Below are positions 37,829-46,992 of a stretch of DNA of 64,000 bases, one piece after another. This DNA comes from Rufibacter sp. LB8 (GTDB lineage: Bacteria; Bacteroidota; Bacteroidia; Cytophagales; Hymenobacteraceae). Where the stretch lies: assembly GCF_014876185.1 (NCBI RefSeq), contig NZ_JADALJ010000001.1, positions 4,403,001 through 4,467,000 of the forward strand, written 5' to 3'. The first letter of the stretch is position 1. Every line of letters begins with the position of its first letter. The position numbers and the translations under genes were made by a program. Under the pieces are notes generated by a model that ran no database searches, was not told the origin of the DNA, and saw only the letters and a list, made by a program, of their open reading frames with translations.

Positions 37829-38603
37829 TTTCCTGCTCAAAATAGGTAAGAGTGAGTTGCTGGCCATCATACACGGCGTAGGAGCAAAAATTGACCCATT
37901 CTCCCAAGTTTAAGTATCGGCTGTTGGCACCAATAGGTAAATCCAGAGGCAAATGCCGGTGCCCGAACACGTAGAAGTCATGGTGTTGGCGTTGCTCCAC
38001 GCGCTCACAGTAATGCACCAGCCACTCGTCATCGCCTAAAAAAACTTCATCGGTCTTGGTGTTCTGTATGCGGCTGCGCCGTGACCAAAAGCTGGCCAAC
38101 CCAATGCCCATGTTGGGATGAATACGCGCAAACAACCACTGGCTCAAGGGGCTGGCGAAGACTTTTTTGAGCACCTTGTAAGTATGGTCTTTGGGTCCCA
38201 GGCCATCGCCGTGGCCTATGTAAAACGTGTGGTTGCCAATTTGGGTGGAGATGGGTTTTTTGTGCACGGGTATGTTGAGCTCCTTGGGGAAGTAGTCAAA
38301 CATCCACATGTCATGGTTGCCCGTGAAGAGGTAAATGGGTATGCCGCTGTCTGAGATTTCGGCAAGTTTGCCTTGCAGCCTGATGAACCCGCGCGGAATG
38401 GCGTGCTTGTACTCAAACCAGAAATCGAAGATATCACCCAGCAGGTAAATGGCGTGGGCGTCTGCTTTCACCTGGTCCAGCCACCGCACAATTTTCTTTT
38501 CGCGCGCCAGGCTTTTCTCCGGCGTGGGCACGCCCAAGTGAAAGTCTGAGGCGAAATACACTTTCTTACCGTACGGCAGGGGCTCAGTCTGTGTGGTCAT
38601 CAA
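37821..38603 (-). CDS. lpxH: UDP-2,3-diacylglucosamine diphosphatase
   Basis: Hydrolyses UDP-2,3-diacylglucosamine to lipid X in lipid A synthesis, at the inner membrane. 260 residues. Calcineurin-type metal motifs in order: SDFHLG, GDIFDFW, GNHDMWMFDY, GHGDGLG, FGHRHLPLDLP. The HxxxP-containing regions and the EWVNFCSYAVYDG tail fit the LpxH group found in this phylum. It overlaps lutC by 20 bp and the propeller gene by 8 bp. MM start: the second ATG is also possible. Confidence 0.93.
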   Translation of the reverse strand: MMTTQTEPLPYGKKVYFASDFHLGVPTPEKSLAREKKIVRWLDQVKADAHAIYLLGDIFDFWFEYKHAIPRGFIRLQGKLAEISDSGIPIYLFTGNHDMWMFDYFPKELNIPVHKKPISTQIGNHTFYIGHGDGLGPKDHTYKVLKKVFASPLSQWLFARIHPNMGIGLASFWSRRSRIQNTKTDEVFLGDDEWLVHYCERVEQRQHHDFYVFGHRHLPLDLPIGANSRYLNLGEWVNFCSYAVYDGQQLTLTYFEQENA

Positions 38604-39234
38604 TCAGGAAAAGGATTAATTCTTTGGGGCCGTGGGCACCCATCACCAAGGTTTTCTCAATATCAGCGGTACGGCTGGGGCCGCTCACCAGGGAAATCAT
38701 GGACGGCAACCGCTTGTCATATTTCTTCTGAACGAACTCCAGGCCCTGTTTAATATCTGGTACCATCTGTGACAGCTTGGCCACTACCAAATGCATGGCC
38801 GGGTACACCGACAATCTCCTGCCGCTGGCATTGGCCGATGACACCAGAATACTGCCCGTTCTGGCCACCAACGCCTCACAGGTAGTTAGCGCGGCTTCGG
38901 CGTGGCCTATAAAATTCTCCTCGGTGCCGTTGAAGTTGATGCCCGCCGCGTGCAGAATTTTTTTGAGGGCCGGTTCCCACACGTACAGGTTGTCTAAACC
39001 GCGTTCCTGCTTAAAGGTGAAGAGCTGGTCAAAGAAATCCTCCTCGTGCTCGCAGTACACAAACACCCCCGCATTCCGGATGAACGTCTCGGCAAACTGC
39101 ACCGATAGGTCTTCCAGTAGCGGGCCGTACACACTAGTGCTGAAGTCTGGGGTAGGAGGCAGAAAAGGCGCTGACTTTGCCAGCGCCTCTCTTACCTTGC
39201 GGAGCACAATCTCTTTGGATTTGGCTTCGTACAT
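38584..39234 (-). CDS. lutC: LUD-domain protein, LutC-like
   Basis: 216 residues of the LutC/YkgG (LUD domain) family, which in other bacteria supports lactate oxidation with LutA and LutB. Here lutA and lutB are absent from the window. Motifs: FVYCEHEEDFFDQL, EALVARTGSILVSS and the C-terminal SLVSGPSRTADIEKTLVMGAHGP, the family signature for anion binding. It lies 40 nt downstream of ftsH (a decayed P38 copy lies between) and overlaps lpxH by 20 bp. Confidence 0.88.
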   Translation of the reverse strand: MYEAKSKEIVLRKVREALAKSAPFLPPTPDFSTSVYGPLLEDLSVQFAETFIRNAGVFVYCEHEEDFFDQLFTFKQERGLDNLYVWEPALKKILHAAGINFNGTEENFIGHAEAALTTCEALVARTGSILVSSANASGRRLSVYPAMHLVVAKLSQMVPDIKQGLEFVQKKYDKRLPSMISLVSGPSRTADIEKTLVMGAHGPKELILFLIDDHTD

Positions 39235-39245
39235 GTTAGTGGTTT

Positions 39246-39283
39246 CCGTTTTTGGCCTCTATTTCTGAAATGGGCTACAAAGG
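39246..39283. repeat. P38 palindrome, copy 21 (heavily decayed)
   Basis: CCGTTTTTGGCCTCTATTTC and GAAATGGGCTACAAAGG. It overlaps the ftsH stop codon (39275-39277), so the last residues of FtsH fall in repeat-derived sequence. Confidence 0.65.
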
Positions 39284-41398
39284 AAGCGGCGTGCCGCCAC
39301 CTGAGTTAGGTCTATCGTTTGGTTCTATAGGCCGAGGGTTCACGTCATCTAGCGCAGAAGTTGGCGGCAAGTCTTCCAATGGAGCCTGCGGAATAGGATG
39401 CGTTTCAGCGGCTACTTCGCTCAGGGTTTTGCTGCGGTCTGTACCGGCGGTGTGCGCCTGATAATTGGTCAAGCCTTCAAAAGGTCTTGGGCCAACCAAA
39501 CGCTCCAGGTCATTCTGAAACAAAATTTCCTTGCTCAGCAATTCCTGGGCTACCATTTCCAACTCATTGCGCTTGTCAGACAACAATTGCAGCGTGCGGT
39601 TGTAGGCATCACTTACCAGAATACGCACCTCAGAGTCAATGACTTCAGCGGTGGTTTCAGAATAGGGCTTGGTGAACGTGTTGTCTGGCTGCTTGGAGTC
39701 ATAGAAAGACAGGTTGCCAATCCGCTCATTCATGCCGTACATGGTTACAATGCTGTAGGCCATTTTGGTGATGCGCTCCAGGTCACTCAAAGCACCCGTA
39801 GAAATCTTTCCGAACACAATCTGCTCGGCAGCCCGGCCACCCAGGGCCATGCACATCTCGTCTACCAATTGCTCAGTGGTGTACAGGAACTGCTCTTTTG
39901 GCAGGTATTGCGCATAGCCCAACGCAGCCACGCCGCGCGGTACGATGCTCACTTTTACCAACGGGTCACAGTGCTCCAGGAACCAACCCGCAATAGCGTG
40001 GCCGGCCTCATGGTACGCTACAATTTTCTTTTCCTCCGGCGAGATAATCTTGTTTTTCTTCTCCAAACCACCAATCACGCGGTCAATGGCGTCATTGAAG
40101 TCCTGCATGTCAATGGCTTTTTTGTTCCGGCGGGCGGCAATCAAAGCGGCTTCATTACACACGTTGGCAATCTCAGCACCGGCGAAACCGGGGGTCTGGG
40201 CAGCTAACTTACGGGCATCAATATCATCTGCCAATGTCAACGGGCCTAAGTGTACCGTGAAAATCTGGGTACGGCCGTTGATGTCTGGCTTGTCAATGCT
40301 AATCTGGCGGTCAAAACGACCCGGGCGAAGCAAGGCAGAATCCAGAATGTCTGGGCGGTTGGTAGCGGCTAAAATGATTACGCCAGAATCAGTGGCGAAA
40401 CCATCCATTTCCACCAATAGGGAGTTCAAAGTGTTTTCGCGTTCGTCGTTTCCGCCGGGCATCTGTCCACGGCTACGTGAGCGGCCGATGGCGTCAATTT
40501 CATCAATAAAGATGATACAGGGCGCTTTGGCTTTGGCTTGCTTAAACAAGTCACGTACCCGCGCAGCACCTACGCCCACAAACATCTCCACGAAGTCAGA
40601 ACCTGACAAAGAGAAGAAAGGAACGTCAGCCTCGCCGGCTACGGCTTTGGCCAGTAAGGTTTTACCGGTACCCGGAGGACCTACCAACAAGGCACCTTTC
40701 GGGATTTTACCGCCCAGAATGGTGAACTTGGTAGGGTTCTTCAGGAACTCCACAATCTCTTCAATCTCTTCTTTGGCTTCTTCTAAACCGGCTACGTCTT
40801 TGAACGTGATTTTCACCTTGTTCTCGGCGTCAAACAGCGCGGCGCGTGACTTGCCAATGTTGAAGATCTGCCCACCGGCTCCGCCACCCGCCATGCGGCG
40901 CATCAGGAACCAGAAGCCCACCATCAACAAGATGAAGAATGGCCAGCCCATCAATAATTCTAAGAGACCGGTGCGTTTCTCAATCTCCAACCCAATGCGT
41001 TCCTCCCGCGGTAGTTCGGCCTGCAGTTTGTCCAGGTCTTCTTTGAACGCTTCAGCCGTAATAATGGGGAAGTTGAAGTGTGCGCCCTGCGTGGTGGTAG
41101 AGAACGTGCCGCGGTTGTCCAGTTGGTTTTTGTACTTGGCGTTGTTGAGGGCCTCTTTTTTGAGGGTGATCTCTACCATGTTGTTGTTCACCACCGCTAC
41201 TTTCTGCACGTCTTTGGCCAACAGCATTTCCTCAAACTGCGGCTGCCGTATCTCCACGGTGGCGTTCAGGTTGTTGTAGTACGTGAGTCCGAAGATGAAC
41301 AACACCAGGGCTGCCAGCACCCAAATCTGCATAGTGGGCCGGGGCGGGGTGGTGGGTAAATTTATTTTGCGTTTTTTCTTTTCTGGTTTTTCAGTCAT
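39275..41398 (-). CDS. ftsH: ATP-dependent zinc metalloprotease FtsH
   Basis: Inner-membrane protease that degrades misfolded and short-lived proteins. 707 residues. Basic N-terminus, first membrane helix ([17 protein letters not shown], about 24-41), second helix ([15 protein letters not shown], about 152-166). AAA domain: Walker A GPPGTGKT (240-247), Walker [36 protein letters not shown]. Zinc site [12 protein letters not shown] near residue 465. Proline/Asn-rich C-terminus ending GGGTPLPL. It follows rsfS with a 51-nt gap and is likely cotranscribed. Confidence 0.96.
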   Translation of the reverse strand: MTEKPEKKKRKINLPTTPPRPTMQIWVLAALVLFIFGLTYYNNLNATVEIRQPQFEEMLLAKDVQKVAVVNNNMVEITLKKEALNNAKYKNQLDNRGTFSTTTQGAHFNFPIITAEAFKEDLDKLQAELPREERIGLEIEKRTGLLELLMGWPFFILLMVGFWFLMRRMAGGGAGGQIFNIGKSRAALFDAENKVKITFKDVAGLEEAKEEIEEIVEFLKNPTKFTILGGKIPKGALLVGPPGTGKTLLAKAVAGEADVPFFSLSGSDFVEMFVGVGAARVRDLFKQAKAKAPCIIFIDEIDAIGRSRSRGQMPGGNDERENTLNSLLVEMDGFATDSGVIILAATNRPDILDSALLRPGRFDRQISIDKPDINGRTQIFTVHLGPLTLADDIDARKLAAQTPGFAGAEIANVCNEAALIAARRNKKAIDMQDFNDAIDRVIGGLEKKNKIISPEEKKIVAYHEAGHAIAGWFLEHCDPLVKVSIVPRGVAALGYAQYLPKEQFLYTTEQLVDEMCMALGGRAAEQIVFGKISTGALSDLERITKMAYSIVTMYGMNERIGNLSFYDSKQPDNTFTKPYSETTAEVIDSEVRILVSDAYNRTLQLLSDKRNELEMVAQELLSKEILFQNDLERLVGPRPFEGLTNYQAHTAGTDRSKTLSEVAAETHPIPQAPLEDLPPTSALDDVNPRPIEPNDRPNSGGGTPLPL

Positions 41399-41449
41399 TT
41401 GGATCTGTTCCTTCTCTGTAAAAAGTAAACCACCGGGCTAGGCGCTTGT

Positions 41450-41848
41450 TTAAACCTGGGCCGGGGCAGCGCCCTCCGTAGGCGCCACTTCCGTAATTTC
41501 GGCATCTCCCCAGAGTTCTTCCAGGGCATAGAAATTACGTTTGTCTTTCAAAAAGATATGCGCCACCACGTCTACGTAGTCCAGCACCACCCATTCACGG
41601 TTGGTACGGCCTTCGCTCTGCCAAGGGTTCTCCTTGGTGAGTTTGTACACTTCTTCTTCCACGGCCGTGGCAATGGCGTCTAGCTGGGTGTCTGAACTGG
41701 CTGAGCAAATGATAAAGTAGTCTGCTACCGCATTCTTTAAAGATTTCAGGTTGAGAACGACAATGTCAGCAGCTTTTCTTTCTTGCATGCCTTTTACCAC
41801 TAGTTCTGCCAATATGTCGGAATTGTCCTGAATTTTGTTGTGTTTCAT
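41450..41848 (-). CDS. rsfS: Ribosomal silencing factor RsfS
   Basis: Binds L14 of the 50S subunit and blocks subunit joining when nutrients are low. 132 residues. Conserved regions: KAADIVVLNLKSLKNAVADYFIICSASSDTQ with SASSDTQ the family signature, then PWQSEGRTNREWVVLDYVDVVAHIF with WVVLDY. First gene of the minus-strand operon with ftsH, lutC, lpxH and the propeller gene. It is divergent from birA with only 46 bp between start codons. Confidence 0.95.
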   Translation of the reverse strand: MKHNKIQDNSDILAELVVKGMQERKAADIVVLNLKSLKNAVADYFIICSASSDTQLDAIATAVEEEVYKLTKENPWQSEGRTNREWVVLDYVDVVAHIFLKDKRNFYALEELWGDAEITEVAPTEGAAPAQV

Positions 41849-41861
41849 CTATGGAATATAA

Positions 41862-41891
41862 ATTTGATTCTCAAAAATAGGAAAGTCTTTG
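41862..41891. promoter_or_regulatory. Overlapping divergent promoters rsfS / birA
   Basis: Minus strand: TATTTTTG (41872-41879), exact TAnnTTTG, 23 nt before rsfS. Plus strand: TTTG (41863-41866), 17-nt spacer, AGTCTTTG (41884-41891), three nucleotides before the birA ATG, so birA would be leaderless. The two sets interlock, so simultaneous initiation seems impossible. Confidence 0.55.
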
Positions 41892-41894
41892 CAA

Positions 41895-42650
41895 ATGTTT
41901 TCTCCTAATACACTCTTTGTGGGGCAACAACTGGTATTTCTGCCAGAATGTGGGTCCACCAACGCTGAGGCACACCTGCTTCTAAACAAAAATAGCGCCA
42001 CTGACGGTTGTGTCATAGTGGCGGGCGCCCAAACGGGCGGTCGCGGCCAACGTGGCAATACCTGGGACGTGGAGCCTGACAAAAACATTACGTTGTCGGT
42101 GGTTTTTAAGCCAACCTTTCTGCCTGCCCGTGACCAGTTCCAGCTCAACATAGCCGTCTCTTTGGCGGTGCATGATGTGCTAAAAGCGCATTTACCCACA
42201 GGGTTCATCATAAAATGGCCAAATGACCTGTATTTCCAGGACCAGAAACTGGGTGGCATTTTAATTGAGAACGCCGTGAGCGGCACCTTTTTGCAGCACA
42301 GCGTGGTGGGCATTGGCCTGAACATTAACCAAGGAACGTTTTCCTTTGGCCGCGCCACCTCCTTCGCCTTGATCACCGGGCAGCAGTTCTCCCTCAAAAA
42401 ACTGACGGAGCACCTGCTGGAAAAGTTAGAGGGCCGCTACCTGGCCTGGCGGTCTGGCGCGGTGGTTGCCCAGAAGCAGGAATATTTGCGCCACTTGTAC
42501 CGCTACCAGGAACCCCATTGGTTTGAGATTGCCGGCGAGCGGGTGCAGGGAGAAATAACCGGGGTAGATGCCCACGGAAAGCTGGCTTTAAAGTTGGAAC
42601 AGAAATTGCAGTTCTTTGGGTTCCAGGAGATAAAGTATGTGCTGGACTGA
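41895..42650 (+). CDS. birA: Biotin--[acetyl-CoA-carboxylase] ligase
   Basis: Attaches biotin to the biotin carboxyl carrier protein. 251 residues from ATG 41895 (MFSPNTLFVG); a TTG two codons upstream is open but overlaps the -7 box. Monofunctional class: no N-terminal HTH. Motifs: PECGSTNAEAH, AGAQTGGRGQRGNTW (adenylate loop), IKWPNDLYFQDQKLGGILIE, VVGIGLNIN, and the C-terminal SH3-like region EITGVDAHGKLALKL. The stop is followed immediately by P38 copy 22. Confidence 0.94.
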   Translation: MFSPNTLFVGQQLVFLPECGSTNAEAHLLLNKNSATDGCVIVAGAQTGGRGQRGNTWDVEPDKNITLSVVFKPTFLPARDQFQLNIAVSLAVHDVLKAHLPTGFIIKWPNDLYFQDQKLGGILIENAVSGTFLQHSVVGIGLNINQGTFSFGRATSFALITGQQFSLKKLTEHLLEKLEGRYLAWRSGAVVAQKQEYLRHLYRYQEPHWFEIAGERVQGEITGVDAHGKLALKLEQKLQFFGFQEIKYVLD

Positions 42651-42651
42651 G

Positions 42652-42693
42652 TCCTGTTTTCGCGCTCATTTCCAGAAACGAGGCCAAAAACGG
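42652..42693. repeat. P38 palindrome, copy 22 (degenerate)
   Basis: TCCTGTTTTCGCGCTCATTT and GAAACGAGGCCAAAAACGG; starts 1 nt after the birA stop codon. Confidence 0.85.
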
Positions 42694-42761
42694 CAAAGAA
42701 TGATAATTTGAAACGATTGACTTTTTAGAAGGATGAATTTGTTAAATTTTAGTTAAAAATC

Positions 42762-42792
42762 TTGATACTTCGGTAACCAACCTTTATATTTG
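42762..42792 (+). promoter_or_regulatory. Promoter of the T9SS cargo gene
   Basis: TTG (42762-42764), 20-nt spacer, TATATTTG (42785-42792): full consensus. Start codon 41 nt after the -7 box. Confidence 0.7.
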
Positions 42793-42832
42793 GCCGAATT
42801 GGATGGGTATTACCTATTTGTTACTATATGGT

Positions 42833-43453
42833 ATGAAAATTTTTACGCGCGTTTTTTTAGGGATTCTTTCTTTGGGGCTGGTGTTTGGGAGCCAGGCCGC
42901 CTCTTTTGGCGTGGCGCCAGGAGTGGTGCCGGTGAGCGTTCGGGCCAACGAGCCAACCAAGGGAGACACTGTGTTAATCAACTGGCGCACCGGCGCGGGC
43001 TTGACTATTACAGACTTTGGTATATCAACGGCCCTGCAGCTGCCATCGTATAACCCCAACGCTAAAAAATACACACCCTTTGTCCGTCTCCAGAAAAAAT
43101 CAAGCGTTTTCTCCAAGCCCAGCATCCGGAAAAACGACGGCCTGTACGCCAGCACCGTTCGTGTGACCAATTCACAGGGAGCCAAGGAAGTACGCGTGAC
43201 GCCGTCTATCAGTGCGTCGCCTAACCCTTCCAGGGGCATGACCCGTATTGCCTTGACCGCCTTAGGTGATGACCAGTACCACGTGCGCATCTCCAATGCC
43301 ATAGGCAAGATTTACAAAGTCATTGCCGTGCCCCAGGCCTCAGAAGCCATTATGGTGGACCTGTCGCCGCTGCCGCCGGGCATTTATTTCTACAGCCTGT
43401 TGGTGAACGAGAAAATGGTGGAAACCAAGCGCCTGATCTTACAGCAACAATAA
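42833..43453 (+). CDS. T9SS type A sorting domain-containing protein
   Basis: Exported protein sent across the outer membrane by type IX secretion. 206 residues from ATG 42833 (MKIFTRVFLGILSLGLVFGS, signal peptide); an ATG at 42803 is a longer alternative. The N-terminal ~100 mature residues have no recognised domain. The C-terminal ~85 residues form a type A sorting domain: SASPNPSRGMTRIALTALG, then VRISNAIGKIYKV and LPPGIYFYSLLVNEKMVETKR. The small size suggests a short cargo or structural protein. It ends in a strong terminator. Confidence 0.88.
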   Translation: MKIFTRVFLGILSLGLVFGSQAASFGVAPGVVPVSVRANEPTKGDTVLINWRTGAGLTITDFGISTALQLPSYNPNAKKYTPFVRLQKKSSVFSKPSIRKNDGLYASTVRVTNSQGAKEVRVTPSISASPNPSRGMTRIALTALGDDQYHVRISNAIGKIYKVIAVPQASEAIMVDLSPLPPGIYFYSLLVNEKMVETKRLILQQQ

Positions 43454-43475
43454 AACTTACATGAACTTCTATAGG

Positions 43476-43507
43476 AAGAGCCCGCAAAACGGGCTCTTTT
43501 TTTATTT
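43476..43507 (+). terminator. Intrinsic terminator of the T9SS cargo gene
   Basis: AAGAGCCCG pairs with CGGGCTCTT around a 5-nt loop (43485-43489), followed by an 11-nt T-run. Confidence 0.92.
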
Positions 43508-43574
43508 ATTCGCCGGTCAGGCGGGCAGACTTTCAGAAAATTGCTAATTTCGAGGGTTCAATCATCAACACATC

Positions 43575-46574
43575 ATGTTTCAATACAACCGTATTAACAA
43601 TCTGGTGGGCTGGCTGGTCTTCGCCGTCGCGACAATCGTGTACGTGCTGACCCTGGAGCCAACCGCCAGCTTCTGGGACGCTGGAGAATTCATTGCCTGT
43701 TCTTATAAGTTATTGGTGCCGCACCCGCCGGGAGCGCCATTTTACCTTTTGCTGGGCCGCATTTTCTCCATGTTTGCCGGAGACCCCAGCCAGGTGGCCT
43801 GGTGGGTGAATTTGCTTTCTGCCCTGTCCAGTTCGTTCACGGTGTTGTTCCTGTTCTGGACCATTACCATTCTGGCCCGCAAGTTACTGATACCCAATGT
43901 GGTGACGCCCGCGTCATCAGTGCATGCCGTTACTGCGCCTGCCACCATTGAACCCACGTTTGGCCAAACCATTGCCATTGTGGGCAGTGCTGCCGTTGGG
44001 GCCCTGGCGTTCACGTTCACAGACTCTTTCTGGTTTAGTGCCGTAGAGGCCGAGGTGTACGCCTTGTCCTCGTTCTTTACGGCGTTTGTGGTGTGGGCCA
44101 TGCTGCGCTGGGAAAGCAAGGCGCATGAAGCCATGTCAGACAAATGGCTGATCTTGATTGCCTACATGGTGGGCCTTTCCATTGGTGCTCACTTACTCAA
44201 CCTGGTGGCCATTCCGGCGCTGGCGTTCATTTTCTTCTTCAGACTTAAAAAATACTCCACCAAAGGTGCCATTTTGACCATGGCCGTAAGCGCGTTCATT
44301 CTGGGCGTGGTTCTGGTGGGCGTGATACCAGGTTTGCCGTCTATAGCGGGTTGGTTTGAGGTGTTGTTCGTGAACAGCTTCGGGCTGCCGTTTGGGGCCG
44401 GGGTGATTTTCTTTGTGGCCCTGTTCATTGGCGCTTTGGTGTGGGCCGTGCGCTATGCCATCAAGACCGGCAACCGCATGCTGCACACCGCCCTGCTGAG
44501 CTTTATCTTCATCTTGATTGGATACTCTTCTTACCTGATCATCCCTATTAGATCTGGCTACGACCCTACCATTGACGAGAACGACCCGGAGAACATTGTA
44601 AGCTTTGTGTCTTATTTAAAGCGCGAGCAGTACGGTGACCGTCCGTTGCTGTTTGGGCCGCAGTTCAACGCCGAGCCCATAGACCAGGAAGAAGGCGCTG
44701 CGCAATACATTAAAGGCGAAGACAAATACATTGAGGTAGGCCGCAAGCAGGAGGCGGTGTATGCCAGTAATGACAAAACGCTGTTGCCACGTCTTTATAG
44801 CGGTCAGCCGGGCCACGTTGCCCAATACAAAAAATGGGTAGACATTCAAGAAGGCCAGAAACCGGGCTTCGGCGAAAACCTGAATTTCCTGTTCAAATAC
44901 CAGATGGGCCACATGTTCTGGCGCTACTTCGGCTGGAATTTTATTGGCCGCGAAGGAGATATTCAGCAATCTGGCGTCCTGTGGCCCTGGGAATCTGAGC
45001 AAGGCCTGCCCGACCGCGTATCTGGGAGCAAAGCCCGCAACAACTTCTACATGCTGCCGCTGGCACTTGGGATTATCGGCTTGATTTTCCAAATAAGAAG
45101 AAAACAACGTGACGCCCTGGTGGTAGGTTTGTTGTTCTTCTTCACGGGTCTGGCCATTGTGATTTACCTGAACCAGCCGCCCATTGAGCCGCGCGAGCGT
45201 GACTACACCTTTGCCGGCGCGTTCTATGCCTTCTGTATCTGGATTGGCTTGGGCGTGTTGGCCATTGCTGATTTCCTTAGAAAACTAGTGAAGAACGATG
45301 CCCTTGCCGGCGTGGTAGCTACCTTGGTTGGATTATTGGTGCCGGCAGTGTTGGCGGCCCAAGGCTGGGACGACCATGACCGTTCTGACCGGTACCATTC
45401 CGTGGATTCGGCTAAAAACCTGTTGAGCTCCGTGGCGCCCAATGCCATCTTGTTCACCAACGGCGATAATGACACGTTCCCGCTTTGGTATGCGCAAGAG
45501 GTGGAAGGTTTCCGGACCGATGTGCGCGTGGCCGTATTGAGCTACATGAACACCGACTGGTACTTGGATCAAATGAAGCGGCAGGCCTATCAGTCTGATC
45601 CGTTCCCGATGAGTCTGGAAAACCCGAACTACCGCCAGGGCATCAATGACTATTTGCCGTACGTGGAGCGCCCCGAGGTGGCCAACGGCATTGACCTGAA
45701 GCAGTACATCCAGTTGGTGAAAGCCAACCACCAGGCCCTGCAGATTGCAGACCGCGGCGGCAGAACGTATTTGTCTTTCCCTACCAAGAATTTCTTCCTG
45801 AACGTAGACAAACAGGCCGTGATCTCGGCCAACGCGGTGGCCAAGGAATTCCAGGATTCTATTGTAACCCAAATGCGCTGGACCATCAACAAAGGCGGTC
45901 TGGAGAAAAAGCACCTGGCTATTCTAGATTTGCTGGCCAACAACAACTGGCAGCGCCCCGTCTATTTCTCCACCACGGCAGACAACTCAGACTTTATGGG
46001 CCTTGACCGTTACCTGCAGCTGGAAGGCCTGGCCTACCGCGTGGTGCCGGTCCTGAACGCAGACCCGGAACGTACCGGTATCATCGCCAAAGACATTATG
46101 TATGACAACATGATGAACAAGCTCAGCTGGCGAAACATGGACCGCGCAGATATTTTCTATGATGAGAATTACCTCCGTTTCCCGGCCAACGCCCGCGACA
46201 AGTACTACCAACTGGCGGTTGCCTACCTGGAAGCCGGTGACAAAGCCACGGCCAAAAAAGTGATCAACCATACGTTTGAGAAGTTGCCAGACAGCGCCAT
46301 TCCGTATGACTATTACATTCCGCCGTTCATTGTGCCGTTGTACGAGGTAGGGGAGGAGAAGCGCGCCCAGGAAATCATTGACACCATGTCTAAACGCTCA
46401 GACACGGCCCTGCGCTATTACTTCACCCAAGGCTCTTTGTTTGAGACCGAAATCAGAATCAACCTGTTCATCTTGCAGCAATTGATTCAGAGTGCCAGAC
46501 AAGTAGGCCTTACCCAGAAAGCCGCTGACATTGAGAAGATGTTTATGCAGCACTACAGCCAAATGGGGCAGTAA
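43575..46574 (+). CDS. DUF2723 / TMEM260-like membrane glycosyltransferase
   Basis: Polytopic membrane protein of the DUF2723 family, related to protein O-mannosyltransferase TMEM260; a role in protein glycosylation is inferred. 999 residues. The N-terminal signature LTLEPTASFWDAGEFIACSYKLLVPHPPGAP includes the WDAGEF acidic motif of GT-C enzymes. About 12 membrane helices occupy residues 10-600, then a periplasmic domain with SVDSAKNLLSSVAPNAILFTNGDNDTFPLW and RTDVRVAVLSYMNTDWYL, and a C-terminal TPR-like helical part. Single gene closed by a strong terminator. Confidence 0.9.
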   Translation: MFQYNRINNLVGWLVFAVATIVYVLTLEPTASFWDAGEFIACSYKLLVPHPPGAPFYLLLGRIFSMFAGDPSQVAWWVNLLSALSSSFTVLFLFWTITILARKLLIPNVVTPASSVHAVTAPATIEPTFGQTIAIVGSAAVGALAFTFTDSFWFSAVEAEVYALSSFFTAFVVWAMLRWESKAHEAMSDKWLILIAYMVGLSIGAHLLNLVAIPALAFIFFFRLKKYSTKGAILTMAVSAFILGVVLVGVIPGLPSIAGWFEVLFVNSFGLPFGAGVIFFVALFIGALVWAVRYAIKTGNRMLHTALLSFIFILIGYSSYLIIPIRSGYDPTIDENDPENIVSFVSYLKREQYGDRPLLFGPQFNAEPIDQEEGAAQYIKGEDKYIEVGRKQEAVYASNDKTLLPRLYSGQPGHVAQYKKWVDIQEGQKPGFGENLNFLFKYQMGHMFWRYFGWNFIGREGDIQQSGVLWPWESEQGLPDRVSGSKARNNFYMLPLALGIIGLIFQIRRKQRDALVVGLLFFFTGLAIVIYLNQPPIEPRERDYTFAGAFYAFCIWIGLGVLAIADFLRKLVKNDALAGVVATLVGLLVPAVLAAQGWDDHDRSDRYHSVDSAKNLLSSVAPNAILFTNGDNDTFPLWYAQEVEGFRTDVRVAVLSYMNTDWYLDQMKRQAYQSDPFPMSLENPNYRQGINDYLPYVERPEVANGIDLKQYIQLVKANHQALQIADRGGRTYLSFPTKNFFLNVDKQAVISANAVAKEFQDSIVTQMRWTINKGGLEKKHLAILDLLANNNWQRPVYFSTTADNSDFMGLDRYLQLEGLAYRVVPVLNADPERTGIIAKDIMYDNMMNKLSWRNMDRADIFYDENYLRFPANARDKYYQLAVAYLEAGDKATAKKVINHTFEKLPDSAIPYDYYIPPFIVPLYEVGEEKRAQEIIDTMSKRSDTALRYYFTQGSLFETEIRINLFILQQLIQSARQVGLTQKAADIEKMFMQHYSQMGQ

Positions 46575-46595
46575 CCAGGGTTGCTTTTAAGATGG

Positions 46596-46627
46596 AAAGG
46601 GCCGCACGTGAGTGCGGCCCTTTTTTT
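46596..46627 (+). terminator. Intrinsic terminator of the DUF2723 gene
   Basis: AAAGGGCCGCAC (46596-46607), loop GTGA, GTGCGGCCCTTT (46612-46623), then TTTT. Confidence 0.93.
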
Positions 46628-46656
46628 GTTCTATTCAGGAGAATATTCATTCCAGA

Positions 46657-46793
46657 TTTGTAGGGACAGCTCGCGACCTGTGCCTACGCATTCCTGATCC
46701 ACGCATTTCATCTGTTGATTTTCCTTCACTGCTTCGTGGCAAACAGATTACTTCCGCCACCGTTCAGGACAGGTCAAGCCCTGTCCCTACAAA
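46657..46793. mobile_element. MITE-like element M2, 137 bp
   Basis: Terminal inverted repeats TTTGTAGGGACAG... and ...CTGTCCCTACAAA (24 nt with four mismatches). Same length as M1 and shared interior blocks (ACGCATTCCTGATCCACGC, GCTTCGTGG, CCGTTCAGGACAGGTC). Confidence 0.8.
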
Positions 46794-46815
46794 CCAACAA
46801 TGGGCAATTAGCAAT

Positions 46816-46861
46816 TTTCCGTTTTCGGGCTCATTTCCGGAAATGAGCCCGAAAACGGAAA
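46816..46861. repeat. P38 palindrome, copy 23
   Basis: 46-bp perfect palindrome without loop: 23-bp arms ending TTTCC|GGAAA. Confidence 0.95.
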
Positions 46862-46935
46862 CTACCAGTTGTGTTCCAAACTAGTGCACAGAACTGCAAT
46901 CCGGCGGGCCACATCATTTTCCAGAAAAATCCAGT

Positions 46936-46943
46936 TACCTTTG
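46936..46943 (+). promoter_or_regulatory. rlmB -7 element
   Basis: TACCTTTG, exact TAnnTTTG match, 49 nt before the start codon. -33 region (CATTTTCC) is weak. Confidence 0.5.
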
Positions 46944-46992
46944 CCCTTGCGCGCCGGGTACAGTCACGCGGCGTGGCACAAGCAGACAGCAC

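Larger units (their letters stand above)
46628..46992. other. Intergenic region before rlmB
   Basis: 365 bp without a gene: MITE-like M2, P38 copy 23 and the rlmB -7 element. Confidence 0.7.

Noticed and set aside
39945-41279. 444-codon open frame opposite ftsH
   Set aside because: It mirrors the ftsH frame; Ser/Arg-rich translation with no domain.
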